Shown here: one piece after another, positions 8,362 through 16,440 of the stretch | Layout: each line of letters opens with the position of its first letter | Numbering within the stretch: position 1 is the stretch's first letter | NCBI GenBank assembly: GCA_018266255.1 | Contig: JAFEAT010000024.1 | Coordinates: 56,291-120,290 of the forward strand | Direction: 5' to 3' | Source of the DNA: Cyanobacteria bacterium SZAS-4 | GTDB taxonomy: Bacteria; Cyanobacteriota; Vampirovibrionia; Obscuribacterales; Obscuribacteraceae | Length of the DNA: 64,000 bases | Position numbers and translations under genes: made by a program | The notes under the pieces: model-generated | The model's input: the letters and a program-made list of their open reading frames with translations, nothing else | Told to the model about the DNA's origin: nothing | Databases searched by the model: none

Positions 8362-9039
8362 ATGGCAAAAATCCTGATAGTCGAAGACGATGTTGAGTTG
8401 TCACAGCTGGTTAATCGCTGGCTGACAAGCGAACATCATAATGTCGAGACCGTTGCCGACGGTGCGGACGGACTCTCTCGTTTGAAAGCGTATCAGTATG
8501 ATCTGGTCGTATTAGATTGGAATTTGCCCGGCTTAACTGGTCCAGAAATTTTGCAGGAGTACAGGCAGTCAGGCGGCTCGTCTCCTGTATTGATGCTGAC
8601 TGGAAAAAATACCATCGTTGATATCGAGAGTGGATTCAAAGCTGGAGCTGATGATTATCTGACGAAGCCATTCCACGCGCGTGAATTGACTGCGCGTATC
8701 GGTGCCCTGCTGAGACGTGGTCCGTCCTATCTGGGTGACGTTTTGAAGGTCGGCACCCTGGAGTTGGATCGTGGCAAGTACATCGTCAAAAGAATGGGCG
8801 AAGAAATTCAGTTGCTTCCCAAGGAATTTAGTCTTTTGGAATTTCTGATGCGCAACCAGAATCGCGTTTTTTCCTCTGAGATGTTGCTCGAAAAAGTTTG
8901 GGCAAACGATACTGATGCCACAGCCGATGCTCTCACTAGTTGCATGAAGCGACTGCGAAAAAAGATTGATACCGAAGGTGCACCGCCATTGATCAAAACA
9001 ATCCATGGCGTAGGCTACAAGCTCGTTTCGGACATTTGA
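8362..9039 (+). CDS. OmpR/PhoB-family response regulator
   Basis: A 225-residue two-domain regulator. The receiver has the acidic pair EDD (residues 8-10), phospho-acceptor D52 in VVLDWNLPG, Thr in MLTGKN and the conserved Lys in DYLTKPF. A winged-helix DNA-binding domain follows (LLPKEFSLLEFLMRN, then ALTSCMKRLRKKI and TIHGVGYKL). It is almost certainly the partner of the upstream kinase. Proteins of this family bind direct repeats with 10-11 bp spacing, which fits the arrays at 6475 and 6698. The gene follows the kinase by 90 bases; a weak hairpin terminator follows. Confidence 0.94.
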   Translation: MAKILIVEDDVELSQLVNRWLTSEHHNVETVADGADGLSRLKAYQYDLVVLDWNLPGLTGPEILQEYRQSGGSSPVLMLTGKNTIVDIESGFKAGADDYLTKPFHARELTARIGALLRRGPSYLGDVLKVGTLELDRGKYIVKRMGEEIQLLPKEFSLLEFLMRNQNRVFSSEMLLEKVWANDTDATADALTSCMKRLRKKIDTEGAPPLIKTIHGVGYKLVSDI

Positions 9040-9056
9040 TTCAAACGCAATTTGAA

Positions 9057-9084
9057 AGCGTTCGATCCAACGCTCCTGTTTTTA
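9057..9084 (+). terminator. Possible Rho-independent terminator
   Basis: A 6-bp stem (AGCGTT and AACGCT) with a 6-base loop is followed by CCTGTTTTTAA. It lies between the response regulator and the convergent CAP gene. The stem is short, so support is modest. Confidence 0.4.
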
Positions 9085-9112
9085 AGACACTTGATTGAGA
9101 ACGCAATCTTAC

Positions 9113-10042
9113 TCAGCGGCCAAATACTTCCACAAGAAACAGGCGGTCGCCTTCTAGCGTTGCGCCAATTCCAACCAAATGCGCTTCCGGATCCATAATG
9201 GCAGGACGATGTTCATTTGATGCCATCATCTGATCGTGCAGAATCTTCACTCCCAGCAAACCCAAACCGCCTACATTGCGTCCGATGTTTTCATTCAAGA
9301 AGTTGGTGATTCCAGCTTGCTGAGCGCGTTCCACCGGACCACGCCCGTTTAAATCCATATGCGGATTGTTACTTGGATCGCGCACATCATACTTGCTAGC
9401 ATTCTTTGCCAAATAACTGGAGTAAGTTTGAGCATACTGTGAAAGCGTGCCATCCATTTGCAGCGCGGCAAGTCCACTTGTGGCACGACTTTTGTTCAAA
9501 AGCCCCAATAGCATCGGTTTTGCAGCGCCATTCGTCAACATGACTGATCTGGGCGCATGAGAATCCGAAGATGTACCGGTTGAACCAGAGCCCGAGGCAA
9601 CTGTGGTGCCTGAGTCTGGTTGCACTGAGCCTGTTTGTACGCGTGCTTGCCCGTTGTTGTCCACAGCTACTGTGAATGCGATCGGACCTTTCTTGCTGCG
9701 GTGGGTAAGCCAACTGTCCACCGCCTTTGCCGATACCATCGAATAGCTATCTACAGTTAGAAGCACCGTCCCTGGTGTCAGATTCATTTTCTTTCCCAGG
9801 TCGGTTGTTGGTGCTGTTACAATGAAAATTCCCTGATTTGCCACTTTGTTTAGCAACACATAGGCTGGAACACAGCTTATGCCAAGCGTATTCGAGAACG
9901 TCTGAGCACTCGAAGTGCGGTACGCAAATGATTTCGCTTGAGCGAATGACCTGGTGCATATTGCGGCTGAGAAGGCAATCGCAAATACAATCGCTGAACG
10001 AACTGCGGTCTGAATTTTGTCACTCATCTTATTTCGCTGCAT
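9113..10042 (-). CDS. Exported PDZ-CAP (SCP/PR1-like) domain protein
   Basis: About 309 residues from the ATG at 10042 (ATG 10027 is equally possible; neither has a strong ribosome site). A signal peptide (VRSAIVFAIAFSAAICTRSFAQ region) leads into a PDZ-like segment (GIFIVTAPTTDLGKKMNLTPG, LLTVDSYSMVSAKAVDSWL), then a Ser/Gly/Thr-rich linker, then a CAP domain with the typical blocks LLNKSRATSGL, HMDLNGRGPVERA, NENIGRN and HRPAIMDPEAHLVGIGA. Bacterial CAP proteins are secreted and their activity is mostly unknown; the PDZ part may bind peptides. The frame continues upstream through the 37-bp tandem repeats, but 37 is not a multiple of three and the signal peptide argues for the later start. 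The gene converges with the response regulator. Confidence 0.8.
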   Translation of the reverse strand: MQRNKMSDKIQTAVRSAIVFAIAFSAAICTRSFAQAKSFAYRTSSAQTFSNTLGISCVPAYVLLNKVANQGIFIVTAPTTDLGKKMNLTPGTVLLTVDSYSMVSAKAVDSWLTHRSKKGPIAFTVAVDNNGQARVQTGSVQPDSGTTVASGSGSTGTSSDSHAPRSVMLTNGAAKPMLLGLLNKSRATSGLAALQMDGTLSQYAQTYSSYLAKNASKYDVRDPSNNPHMDLNGRGPVERAQQAGITNFLNENIGRNVGGLGLLGVKILHDQMMASNEHRPAIMDPEAHLVGIGATLEGDRLFLVEVFGR

Positions 10043-10094
10043 AGAGGAATGTATTGTACCGCTCCTCTTACCTTTCATGCGGGGAATAACATAA

Positions 10095-10241
10095 GCGCCT
10101 GCAAGTACGTTTAATGCAAGCATTGGCACAAGCGCCTGCAAGTACGTTTCATGCAAGCATTGGCACAAGCGCCTGCAAGTACGTTTCACGCAAACATTGG
10201 CACAAGCGCCGGCTAATACGTTTCATGCAGCATTGGCACAT
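10095..10241. repeat. Four-copy 37-bp tandem repeat
   Basis: Units at 10095-10131, 10132-10168, 10169-10205 and 10206-10241 (the last is 36 bp). Each begins GCGCCKGCWARTACG and contains TTTCATGCAAGCATTGGCAC or a close variant. Within the unit ATGC-AA-GCAT is a small inverted repeat. Copies 1-3 are nearly identical and copy 4 is diverged, so the array probably grew by recent duplication. No spacers, so it is not CRISPR. Confidence 0.9.
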
Positions 10242-10320
10242 GCGCATCCAGTAGTTACCCATTTGGGCATTTAACGACTCCATAACAGTTGGACTCTAAA
10301 GTGAACCTCACCCAGTCTGA

Positions 10321-10348
10321 TTGACTTCTGCTCGACTGGATTTACTAA
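10321..10348 (+). promoter_or_regulatory. Candidate sigma-70-type promoter
   Basis: TTGACT at 10321-10326 and TACTAA at 10343-10348 with a 16-base spacer, 28 bases before the ATG at 10376. The -35 box is good and the -10 box is weak. Confidence 0.35.
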
Positions 10349-10375
10349 CCGACAAGCTGAACTGAGGGAATACAT

Positions 10376-11197
10376 ATGGCCCTTTTTGATTTGACGCGCG
10401 ATGTCAGAGACGCCAAAGACACTAAAGAGGAGTCGAAACTTCTCGCTAACCTCGAACTTCTTACTAACGATAAGAAAGCCATCAAATCGACGGTTGACGC
10501 TTACAACGAATCAAGCAAAAAACTTGTGGCCGATGGAGTTATTCCCGAGGTAACGATCACCTTCGAGAAAGATTGCGAGAAGGTGACGCTGGGCGACCAC
10601 TGCATCAAGTTCATGGCTGACGGCTCGAAGGTTGAGTACACCGATGACCGATTTCCGCTCAATGCCACCAAGATCATTCGCAAAGATGGCAGTAAAACTG
10701 AAGTTGAGTGGGTGAGTGAATCTGTTGTTGGCGCAATTTTGAACACAGACATGTTTGGCAAACAAACCAGAGTCGAGGCGAAGGACGGCGTCAAGATCGA
10801 CTGCGACAATTCGACTGGAAAAATCACCATGACAAATGCCGACGGCACGAAAACCATTCAACGTCCTGATGGAGTAGTTGAGCATCAGGACAAAGACGGC
10901 AAAGTAGTTTCCTATACAGACAACGCTGGTCGCACCTTGGCGATGGGCGGTTCAATGCAGAACAGGGTAGATGCAGCTGCCGGAAGAATCAGTTCTGCAC
11001 TTGCGCAAATCAGCGATCCATCGAAAGCTCGCGACGGCATGGATCAGTTGTATGCAATTCTAGCCGACCTCGACCCGTTGATCGCATGCGCTGATGCAAG
11101 TGTCTCCGCAGCCGCAAACAGCGCTCACGTGCAGGTGACATCTGCAATGTGCGCAGTTGAATCAGAATCACGCAGCAACCTCAAGGCTACTGCGTGA
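10376..11197 (+). CDS. DG-repeat protein of unknown function
   Basis: A 273-residue protein with no signal peptide or membrane segment. The N-terminal 55 residues are helical and charged; residues about 60-190 are beta-strand units with DG turns (FMADGSKVEY, IRKDGSKTEVEW, MTNADGTKTIQRPDGVVEH, DKDGKVVSYTDNAG), similar in style to the protein at the left window edge; the last 80 residues are helical (RVDAAAGRISSALAQI, MDQLYAILADLDPL). The ATG is preceded by GAGGGAA at 5 bases, a good ribosome site, and a candidate promoter. The neighbours (large HEFGH protein, CAP protein) suggest a surface or secreted group, but no function can be assigned. Confidence 0.7.
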   Translation: MALFDLTRDVRDAKDTKEESKLLANLELLTNDKKAIKSTVDAYNESSKKLVADGVIPEVTITFEKDCEKVTLGDHCIKFMADGSKVEYTDDRFPLNATKIIRKDGSKTEVEWVSESVVGAILNTDMFGKQTRVEAKDGVKIDCDNSTGKITMTNADGTKTIQRPDGVVEHQDKDGKVVSYTDNAGRTLAMGGSMQNRVDAAAGRISSALAQISDPSKARDGMDQLYAILADLDPLIACADASVSAAANSAHVQVTSAMCAVESESRSNLKATA

Positions 11198-11205
11198 TCG
11201 GAAAT

Positions 11206-11238
11206 GCATCAATTTAAGCACAATAATGTAAGGCCGCC
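11206..11238 (-). repeat. Dispersed intergenic repeat, copy A
   Basis: A 33-base match, reverse orientation, to the repeat at 16288-16320: GCATCAATTTAAGCACAA then TAATGTAAGGCCGCC. It lies between two convergent genes, after the stop at 11197. Confidence 0.65.
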
Positions 11239-11257
11239 AGGGCACTCCAATTGCTTA

Positions 11258-14167
11258 TTAGTGACCGGAGTTGAGGATTTCTTCTTTCTTTTTCTGAAGT
11301 CCCATCAAATCCTGGATAGCTAAGCTGCCACCAGCTGCGGAGACTGGAATCGAATTTTTGCCGAGCCAATCGCGCACTTGATATTGGTTAGCGATGACTT
11401 TGCCGATTCCGTGGCTGGCCATCTCTGGAAAACGAGCGATGGTTGCAGCAGGAGCCAATTGCAATTGTTTCAGAACTGGTGTGTTGATTGGGTCAACGTG
11501 AGGGTCGCCAGCCAGGAACTTGTTGCCGAAGAAGTCGGAGAACTCGTTGACCTTGGTCTGAGCGGTCATCGGATCCATTCCACCGGCGATCAGTTTCAAC
11601 ATTGCAGGTTGACCAGCGCCGTATACATGCGTCATCTTCGTGCTGTTGATGTCGAATGGAACGCTGTCAGGAGCTTTGCCTGCATTGATTGCAGCTGTCC
11701 ACTGATCGGATACGTTCTCGATTTTGGCGTAGTTCTTTCTCAGGTCAGGAAGAATTTCGAACAAGGTGTGACCTTGCAAGCGAGGCAACGGTGTGTCTAC
11801 CTGCAGGTTGACTAGTTCAGGCAAGAACTTCTTGAACGATTCCAGAGGAATTGTGATTTGCTGACCAGGTACGTCTTCGCTTGCGATTACGATGTCGCCT
11901 GGTTTTCCAGCGTCTTTGGAATATTGTTCGAGAGCTGCTGCATGTTTCAGCAAAGCTGGATCTGAAGTTCCGTCTGGATTGATTGCCATCTTGCGGATCA
12001 ATGCAGCCTGGATCAATGGTCTGACTTTGTCTACTGGGTGAGCTTCGATACCCATTGGATTTTCAGGCGATCTCATACCTTCGGACATCACTGTTCCGTT
12101 GTAGAGTTGTCCACCTTTTCTCAATGCTTGGAAGTATGGTGCGGCTGACTGACCGGTTTCTGCAGCGGCTAACCAATCTGCCACTGTTTCGTCTGCCCAT
12201 GCTTTCGCCAGATTGACGACGACTTCTTTCATCGGCATCTGATCTGGAAGTGGTGCCATGTCTGTTTCGACTGGTTCCACTGGCTTGCCGTCTGGTCCGA
12301 GTTCGCCTGGTTTTGGCTTTGGAATGGTGATCATTTCGTCGGCTTTGTCGCCGAATGCTTTTTCAGCAGCTTGAACGAGTTTGGCGTCTCTTACTTGTGG
12401 GTCGAGTTTGCCAAGTTGACCGAATTGATCGTGACCGAATTCGTGACCGTAGATACCTGAAGTGAGGTGACCTCTGGTGCCGAGGTCGCGCACTGGATAT
12501 TTGACCAGGTCGATTGGCCAAACTGGTTCTCCGTTTGGTCCGTAGATTGCGCGAACGGTGTGAGGACCCTGGTGCGATGTGACTACTTTGCCAGTCTTAG
12601 GATCGCGACCGACAATCATCTGGTCATCACTGAGTTCAACCAGCGCAGGCAGTGGCTTTTGTGCCATTGCTTTTTGTGGATCGATGCCGGCTTGAATCAT
12701 GTTACGTACATAGGTGGTCTGGTTTTCCGCAGCGTAGACGTTCATGCGTCCGATGTGGGCACCATCTACACCGTTGTTGTAGTTATGCGCTTGGCTGGTG
12801 GCATCGGATAGTCTCTTGAACAGACCTTCGACTTGCTGCCAGTTACGTGGGTTGTCACCAACCTGGTTGGCGAGTTCCATCATCGCGTTTCTTGCAAGCA
12901 AATAGCCTGGATCAAGCGGCTTGAAGTTTTGTTCGGTGGCTGCGTGTACGACTGATGTGGGTCTGCCGACTGCATCGCGAACGGCGCTTGCGGTGTCGCT
13001 TACGCTGGCGATTTGAGTTTTGATCACGCCGGCCAACTTGGTCATGTTTGCTGCAGTCATTGCTTCAGCCGTGGTGAAAGTCTTCTGACCAGAGCCGTTT
13101 CCGGAAGCGTCTGCTCCGGTCTTCACTGCTGCGTCTGATCCAGGAACGATTATTTCTGGTTTGGCAGCACCGGTGTTAGCAGTACCTTCTCCAGCTTCTG
13201 TCAGATGCTCTGGAACGAAGATGCCACGGCTGTTCTGCTTCCAACCTGCTACCTGGTCCATTGGTCCAGTGGTGAAAGCATCACCAGTTACAGTTGGTTT
13301 TCCTGCAGGGATATCTTGCGGGCGTTGACCGGAAAGCAATGTATCCACTGTTCCGTCCAAACCATGAGCGCGTCCATCGCTGCCGATTGCGCCTTGCGAA
13401 TACATTTTCTCGCTGTAATCGTGACGACCGTGAGCTTGCTCGCTCTTCACCAGAGTTTCCATAACTGCTTCTGGAGTCATAGCTGCGACGGTTGGTTTCG
13501 GTGGATTCAATTTCTCGCCGAAACTACGCATGGTGCCATCGACTTTGCCGATGAAAGTACTGAGCCCAACGCCGATTGTTGAACTTGTGCCGAGGTGTTC
13601 TGTCTTCCAGCCTTCCAGAGCTTTCCACTGAGTCGGTGCGAATTTTTCACCGAGAACTGGAGTCATTCTGCCAGTGTAACCAGCAATCTTGCCGGTCAAG
13701 TATCCGTCAACGGCGAACGCACCAAGTCCGTTCCCCATGCTTTGTGCTGAACTCGACATGATGTCGTCACCGCTCTTGGTGGCAACGTTTTTCCATGCTT
13801 CGAAAACTGGAACCGCGGCATCTTTCATGAAGTAGATCCCCAGCGCGGTTCCAGCGATTGCTTTGACGGCACCTGCTTCAGGCAGTGCAACACGCAACGC
13901 CACACCGAGTGCGCCTGCTGTGAGAACTTTGACTCCGGTTTCCTGCCAGTTAGCAGGGTCTAAATCGTGTTTTAAAGCGTTTAATGCGCCGGGAACTGCG
14001 TATGCGGCGCCTTCTAAAGTGACCTGACCGACTCTTAGTGCCTTGGTGCCGAAACTCATGTCATTCGTGCTACCAGCGTCGGCTCTTAATTTATTACTTG
14101 CGTCCTGTGCATCGGGCGTGTGCAGAGGTGAGTTGTTAAGTGCGTCTTTGATCCCGTTTTCGCCCAT
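11258..14167 (-). CDS. Large protein with HEFGH zinc-protease motif
   Basis: A 969-residue protein from the ATG at 14167, chosen because GGAGG lies 7 bases upstream. An N-terminal stretch of about 150 residues includes small-residue-rich hydrophobic segments (VLTAGALGVALRVALPEAGAV, IAGTALGIYFMKDAAVPVF), which could be membrane-associated. A Gly/Thr-rich middle follows, then a helical region. H575-E576-F-G-H579 is an HExxH motif in the context HLTSGIYGHEFGHDQFGQLG, as in gluzincin or metzincin metallopeptidases; the third ligand cannot be fixed by eye. The rest (Pro/Asp-rich, with LPELVNLQVDTPLP) is unassigned. There is no classical signal peptide. It could be a secreted effector or toxin-like protease or a cell-wall protein. 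Hairpin GCGACC-CCCC-GGTCGC lies upstream at 14226-14241. Confidence 0.75.
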   Translation of the reverse strand: MGENGIKDALNNSPLHTPDAQDASNKLRADAGSTNDMSFGTKALRVGQVTLEGAAYAVPGALNALKHDLDPANWQETGVKVLTAGALGVALRVALPEAGAVKAIAGTALGIYFMKDAAVPVFEAWKNVATKSGDDIMSSSAQSMGNGLGAFAVDGYLTGKIAGYTGRMTPVLGEKFAPTQWKALEGWKTEHLGTSSTIGVGLSTFIGKVDGTMRSFGEKLNPPKPTVAAMTPEAVMETLVKSEQAHGRHDYSEKMYSQGAIGSDGRAHGLDGTVDTLLSGQRPQDIPAGKPTVTGDAFTTGPMDQVAGWKQNSRGIFVPEHLTEAGEGTANTGAAKPEIIVPGSDAAVKTGADASGNGSGQKTFTTAEAMTAANMTKLAGVIKTQIASVSDTASAVRDAVGRPTSVVHAATEQNFKPLDPGYLLARNAMMELANQVGDNPRNWQQVEGLFKRLSDATSQAHNYNNGVDGAHIGRMNVYAAENQTTYVRNMIQAGIDPQKAMAQKPLPALVELSDDQMIVGRDPKTGKVVTSHQGPHTVRAIYGPNGEPVWPIDLVKYPVRDLGTRGHLTSGIYGHEFGHDQFGQLGKLDPQVRDAKLVQAAEKAFGDKADEMITIPKPKPGELGPDGKPVEPVETDMAPLPDQMPMKEVVVNLAKAWADETVADWLAAAETGQSAAPYFQALRKGGQLYNGTVMSEGMRSPENPMGIEAHPVDKVRPLIQAALIRKMAINPDGTSDPALLKHAAALEQYSKDAGKPGDIVIASEDVPGQQITIPLESFKKFLPELVNLQVDTPLPRLQGHTLFEILPDLRKNYAKIENVSDQWTAAINAGKAPDSVPFDINSTKMTHVYGAGQPAMLKLIAGGMDPMTAQTKVNEFSDFFGNKFLAGDPHVDPINTPVLKQLQLAPAATIARFPEMASHGIGKVIANQYQVRDWLGKNSIPVSAAGGSLAIQDLMGLQKKKEEILNSGH

Positions 14168-14421
14168 TTGATTTCCTCCAGAAATTCCCATTGGTCCCAG
14201 CGTATGTAACGGTGGATTAAGGCGTGCGACCCCCCGGTCGCTCCTCCGTTTTTCCGCTTCGCAGTAAGTCGGAACCGATGTCATGAATTTAACTTAGAAC
14301 TTGGGTCGAGTCACTTGGGGGGATTACGTATTCAGTGGTGAAAGTCCCATGCGACCTCTGAGATAATTGGAACCTTCTTTTCGGGTGGGCGCGGACTTTG
14401 CAAGAAAAAGGGATAAAAGCG

Positions 14422-15423
14422 GTGGCAAGTGCCCCTCATTTTGACGCCGAAGTTAATGATCGAATTCGAGGTTTAATCTTCGGAGCCGCTTGTGGCAACT
14501 CCCTCGGCGGCGCCAGTGTCGGTTTGAAATATCGAGATATTTCCGGATTTCGCAGTTCTGGCGTCACAGGCGTGCGCGATTTCGCCGATGCTCTAGCCAA
14601 GAGCGGTGTACCTGATCACAAAGCCGGTGAGCTTTTGGCCGATTCCTTGCTTGGTTTAGCTCTCGCGGATTCATTAATAAGCACGCGAGGTCGCCTGGAT
14701 GAAACGGATTTGAAAAAACGCTTTGGCGAGCTGCTGGAAAGCGACGCATTTCTCAAGTCGTCTCCAGGTGCAGCTTGTCTGACCGGGCTGAGAAAGATGG
14801 TAGACGGAATGCCTCCAGCGGAGACTGGTGTTGAAGCCTTGCATCCCAATGTGGCGGCACGAGTATTCGCCGCGGGCGCTCTTCCCGGCGGAAGCAAGAC
14901 CGAAGAGCCCGTCGATATTGCCGCTAAGCAAGCAAAGTTGAGCCACGGCGACAATCGGTCGGTTGCGGCGGCGGCAGTTGTAGCCGACAGCGTTCGTTAT
15001 TTCGTGGCTGGCGGGAAGCTGGAAACTGACGAGCAGGTGCGAGCATACGTCAGTCATGAGTTTGCAATTGCCGAAAGATTAGACGAGCGATTCGCTGAAT
15101 CTTGGGATGATGTAGCGCCAGATTTGGATTACTCGAATCCACCTGACGATCTGCCCTATTCCCTTATAAATGTAGAATCGACAATCACCGAGCTTGTGCC
15201 GACGGCGGTTGGAATCTTCTTGATTTTCCGACATGACCCGGAAGAAGCTATCTGCGCAGCAGCTCGGTCGGGCGGCGATACAGACACGGTGGCGACAATC
15301 GTCGGTGCACTATCAGGCGCATATCACGGCGCTTCGAAACTGCCGGAGCGTTGGATTAGCAAAATCGGTGATAAAGAAAAATTGGAAGACGTAGCCCGGC
15401 AGCTAGCTGCGCTCTGGTCCTAG
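14422..15423 (+). CDS. ADP-ribosylglycohydrolase-family protein with altered metal motifs
   Basis: About 333 residues from GTG 14422, which follows AAGGGA at 8 bases; a TTG at 14398 is an alternative. The fold is recognisable: DRIRGLIFGAACGNSLGG at the N-terminus matches the family's GxxxGxAxGDxxG start, and G284-G-D286-T-D288-T near the C-terminus, followed by VATIVGALSGAYHG, is the classical second metal site. Family enzymes remove ADP-ribose from proteins using two metal ions. Here the first-site motifs are changed: GD is GN in the first block, and the usual TDDT element appears replaced by LADS in ELLADSLLGLALADSL. Activity may therefore be lost or altered. It is a single gene, 84 bases before fabG. 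Confidence 0.8.
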   Translation: MASAPHFDAEVNDRIRGLIFGAACGNSLGGASVGLKYRDISGFRSSGVTGVRDFADALAKSGVPDHKAGELLADSLLGLALADSLISTRGRLDETDLKKRFGELLESDAFLKSSPGAACLTGLRKMVDGMPPAETGVEALHPNVAARVFAAGALPGGSKTEEPVDIAAKQAKLSHGDNRSVAAAAVVADSVRYFVAGGKLETDEQVRAYVSHEFAIAERLDERFAESWDDVAPDLDYSNPPDDLPYSLINVESTITELVPTAVGIFLIFRHDPEEAICAAARSGGDTDTVATIVGALSGAYHGASKLPERWISKIGDKEKLEDVARQLAALWS

Positions 15424-15507
15424 TCGTGTTTGTTGTTGAAGGTTGTGTTTGAACTAGTTACTAAGGTATTTGTTGTACGAAAACGAAACGAAAAGGGTGA
15501 ACATTAG

Positions 15508-16245
15508 ATGAGTAAGTTGGCTGATAAGGTCGCCATTGTGACCGGTTCTGGAAGAGGTATTGGTAAGGCGATTGCGGCAGCGTTGCAAGCAGAAGGCGCG
15601 AAAATCGTCATCAGCGATATCAACGAAGAGCTTTGCAATGAAACGAGTGCCGAGTTGTCGAAGTTGGGCGATGTAATCGGCGTTGCCTGTAACGTTACCG
15701 ACACGGCAAGTGTGGAAGCGATGGTTGCTAAAGTCATGGAAAAATGGGGACGCATCGACGTTCTCGTAAACAATGCAGGCATCACGCGCGACGATTTGTT
15801 TATGCGCATGAGCGAAGACAAATGGCAGGCAGTAATCGACACAAATTTGACTTCCGCTTTCAAAGTGACAAAGCCAGTGCTGAAGGTCATGTCGAAGCAG
15901 CGCTCCGGACGCATTGTCAACATCGCCAGCACAACTGGCGTGCACGGAAACTTCGGACAGTGCAACTATGCCGCTGCCAAAGCCGGCTTGATCGGATTCA
16001 CCAAAACGATCGCGCTTGAATACGCATCGCGCCAGATCACATCAAACGCCGTAGCACCTGGATTCATCGATACGCCGATGACCGCAGCATTGGGCGAAGA
16101 AAACATCAAGAAGTATTTGGAGCGCATTCCGCTGGGCAGAATGGGCACTCCAGATGACATCGCAGCCGCGGTAGTCTTCTTCGCAGCCAGCGCTCCATAC
16201 GTAACAGGCGCAGTCCTGGAAGTAAACGGCGGACTGTACACATAA
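15508..16245 (+). CDS. fabG: 3-oxoacyl-ACP reductase
   Basis: A 245-residue short-chain dehydrogenase of full length. It has the NADPH-binding TGSGRGIG (residues 12-19), NNAG (88-91), the catalytic S141, Y154 and K158 in YAAAKAG, and N113. The C-terminal GAVLEVNGGLYT is typical of FabG. It reduces 3-oxoacyl-ACP in fatty acid elongation in the cytoplasm. AcpP and FabF, which act in the same pathway, are encoded 1.6-2 kb downstream on the same strand, separated by a leftward exporter gene. ATG 15508 follows AAAGGGTGAAC. Other short-chain dehydrogenase roles are possible but context favours FabG. Confidence 0.93.
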   Translation: MSKLADKVAIVTGSGRGIGKAIAAALQAEGAKIVISDINEELCNETSAELSKLGDVIGVACNVTDTASVEAMVAKVMEKWGRIDVLVNNAGITRDDLFMRMSEDKWQAVIDTNLTSAFKVTKPVLKVMSKQRSGRIVNIASTTGVHGNFGQCNYAAAKAGLIGFTKTIALEYASRQITSNAVAPGFIDTPMTAALGEENIKKYLERIPLGRMGTPDDIAAAVVFFAASAPYVTGAVLEVNGGLYT

Positions 16246-16270
16246 AGGTAGTCCTGCAGTCTATTAGACC

Positions 16271-16320
16271 GTTGGCGACGATGTATTGGCGGCCTTACAA
16301 AGTTGTGCTTAATTTGATGC
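16271..16320 (+). repeat. Dispersed intergenic repeat, copy B
   Basis: A 50-base unit beginning GTTGGCGACGATG and ending TTGTGCTTAATTTGATGC. It matches copy C, 87 bases downstream, at 49 of 50 positions. It lies after fabG, before the convergent rhtA-like gene. Confidence 0.9.
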
Positions 16321-16357
16321 AGCCGGTTCTAGAGCTAGTCTCGCAGACGCTTTGACT

Positions 16358-16407
16358 GTTGGCGACGATGTTTTGGCGGCCTTACAAAGTTGTGCTTAAT
16401 TTGATGC
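16358..16407 (+). repeat. Dispersed intergenic repeat, copy C
   Basis: Same 50-base unit and orientation as copy B with one substitution (ATGTTTTGG versus ATGTATTGG). The near identity suggests recent local duplication. Confidence 0.9.
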
Positions 16408-16440
16408 CTGTCAAAGTGCATCGTTGCGATTTGGTGGAGG

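Larger units (their letters stand above)
10043..10375. other. Intergenic region with tandem repeat and divergent promoters
   Basis: About 330 bases between the divergent CAP and DG-repeat genes. The left half holds four 37-bp tandem repeats; the right half holds a candidate promoter for the rightward gene. Nothing else is recognised. Confidence 0.5.

Noticed and set aside
10043..10189. An N-terminal extension of the CAP protein through the tandem repeat
   Set aside because: The signal peptide starts after residue 50 of the long form, and the repeat length would shift frame between copies.
10095..10241. CRISPR array
   Set aside because: The repeats are directly adjacent with no spacers, and no cas gene is present.
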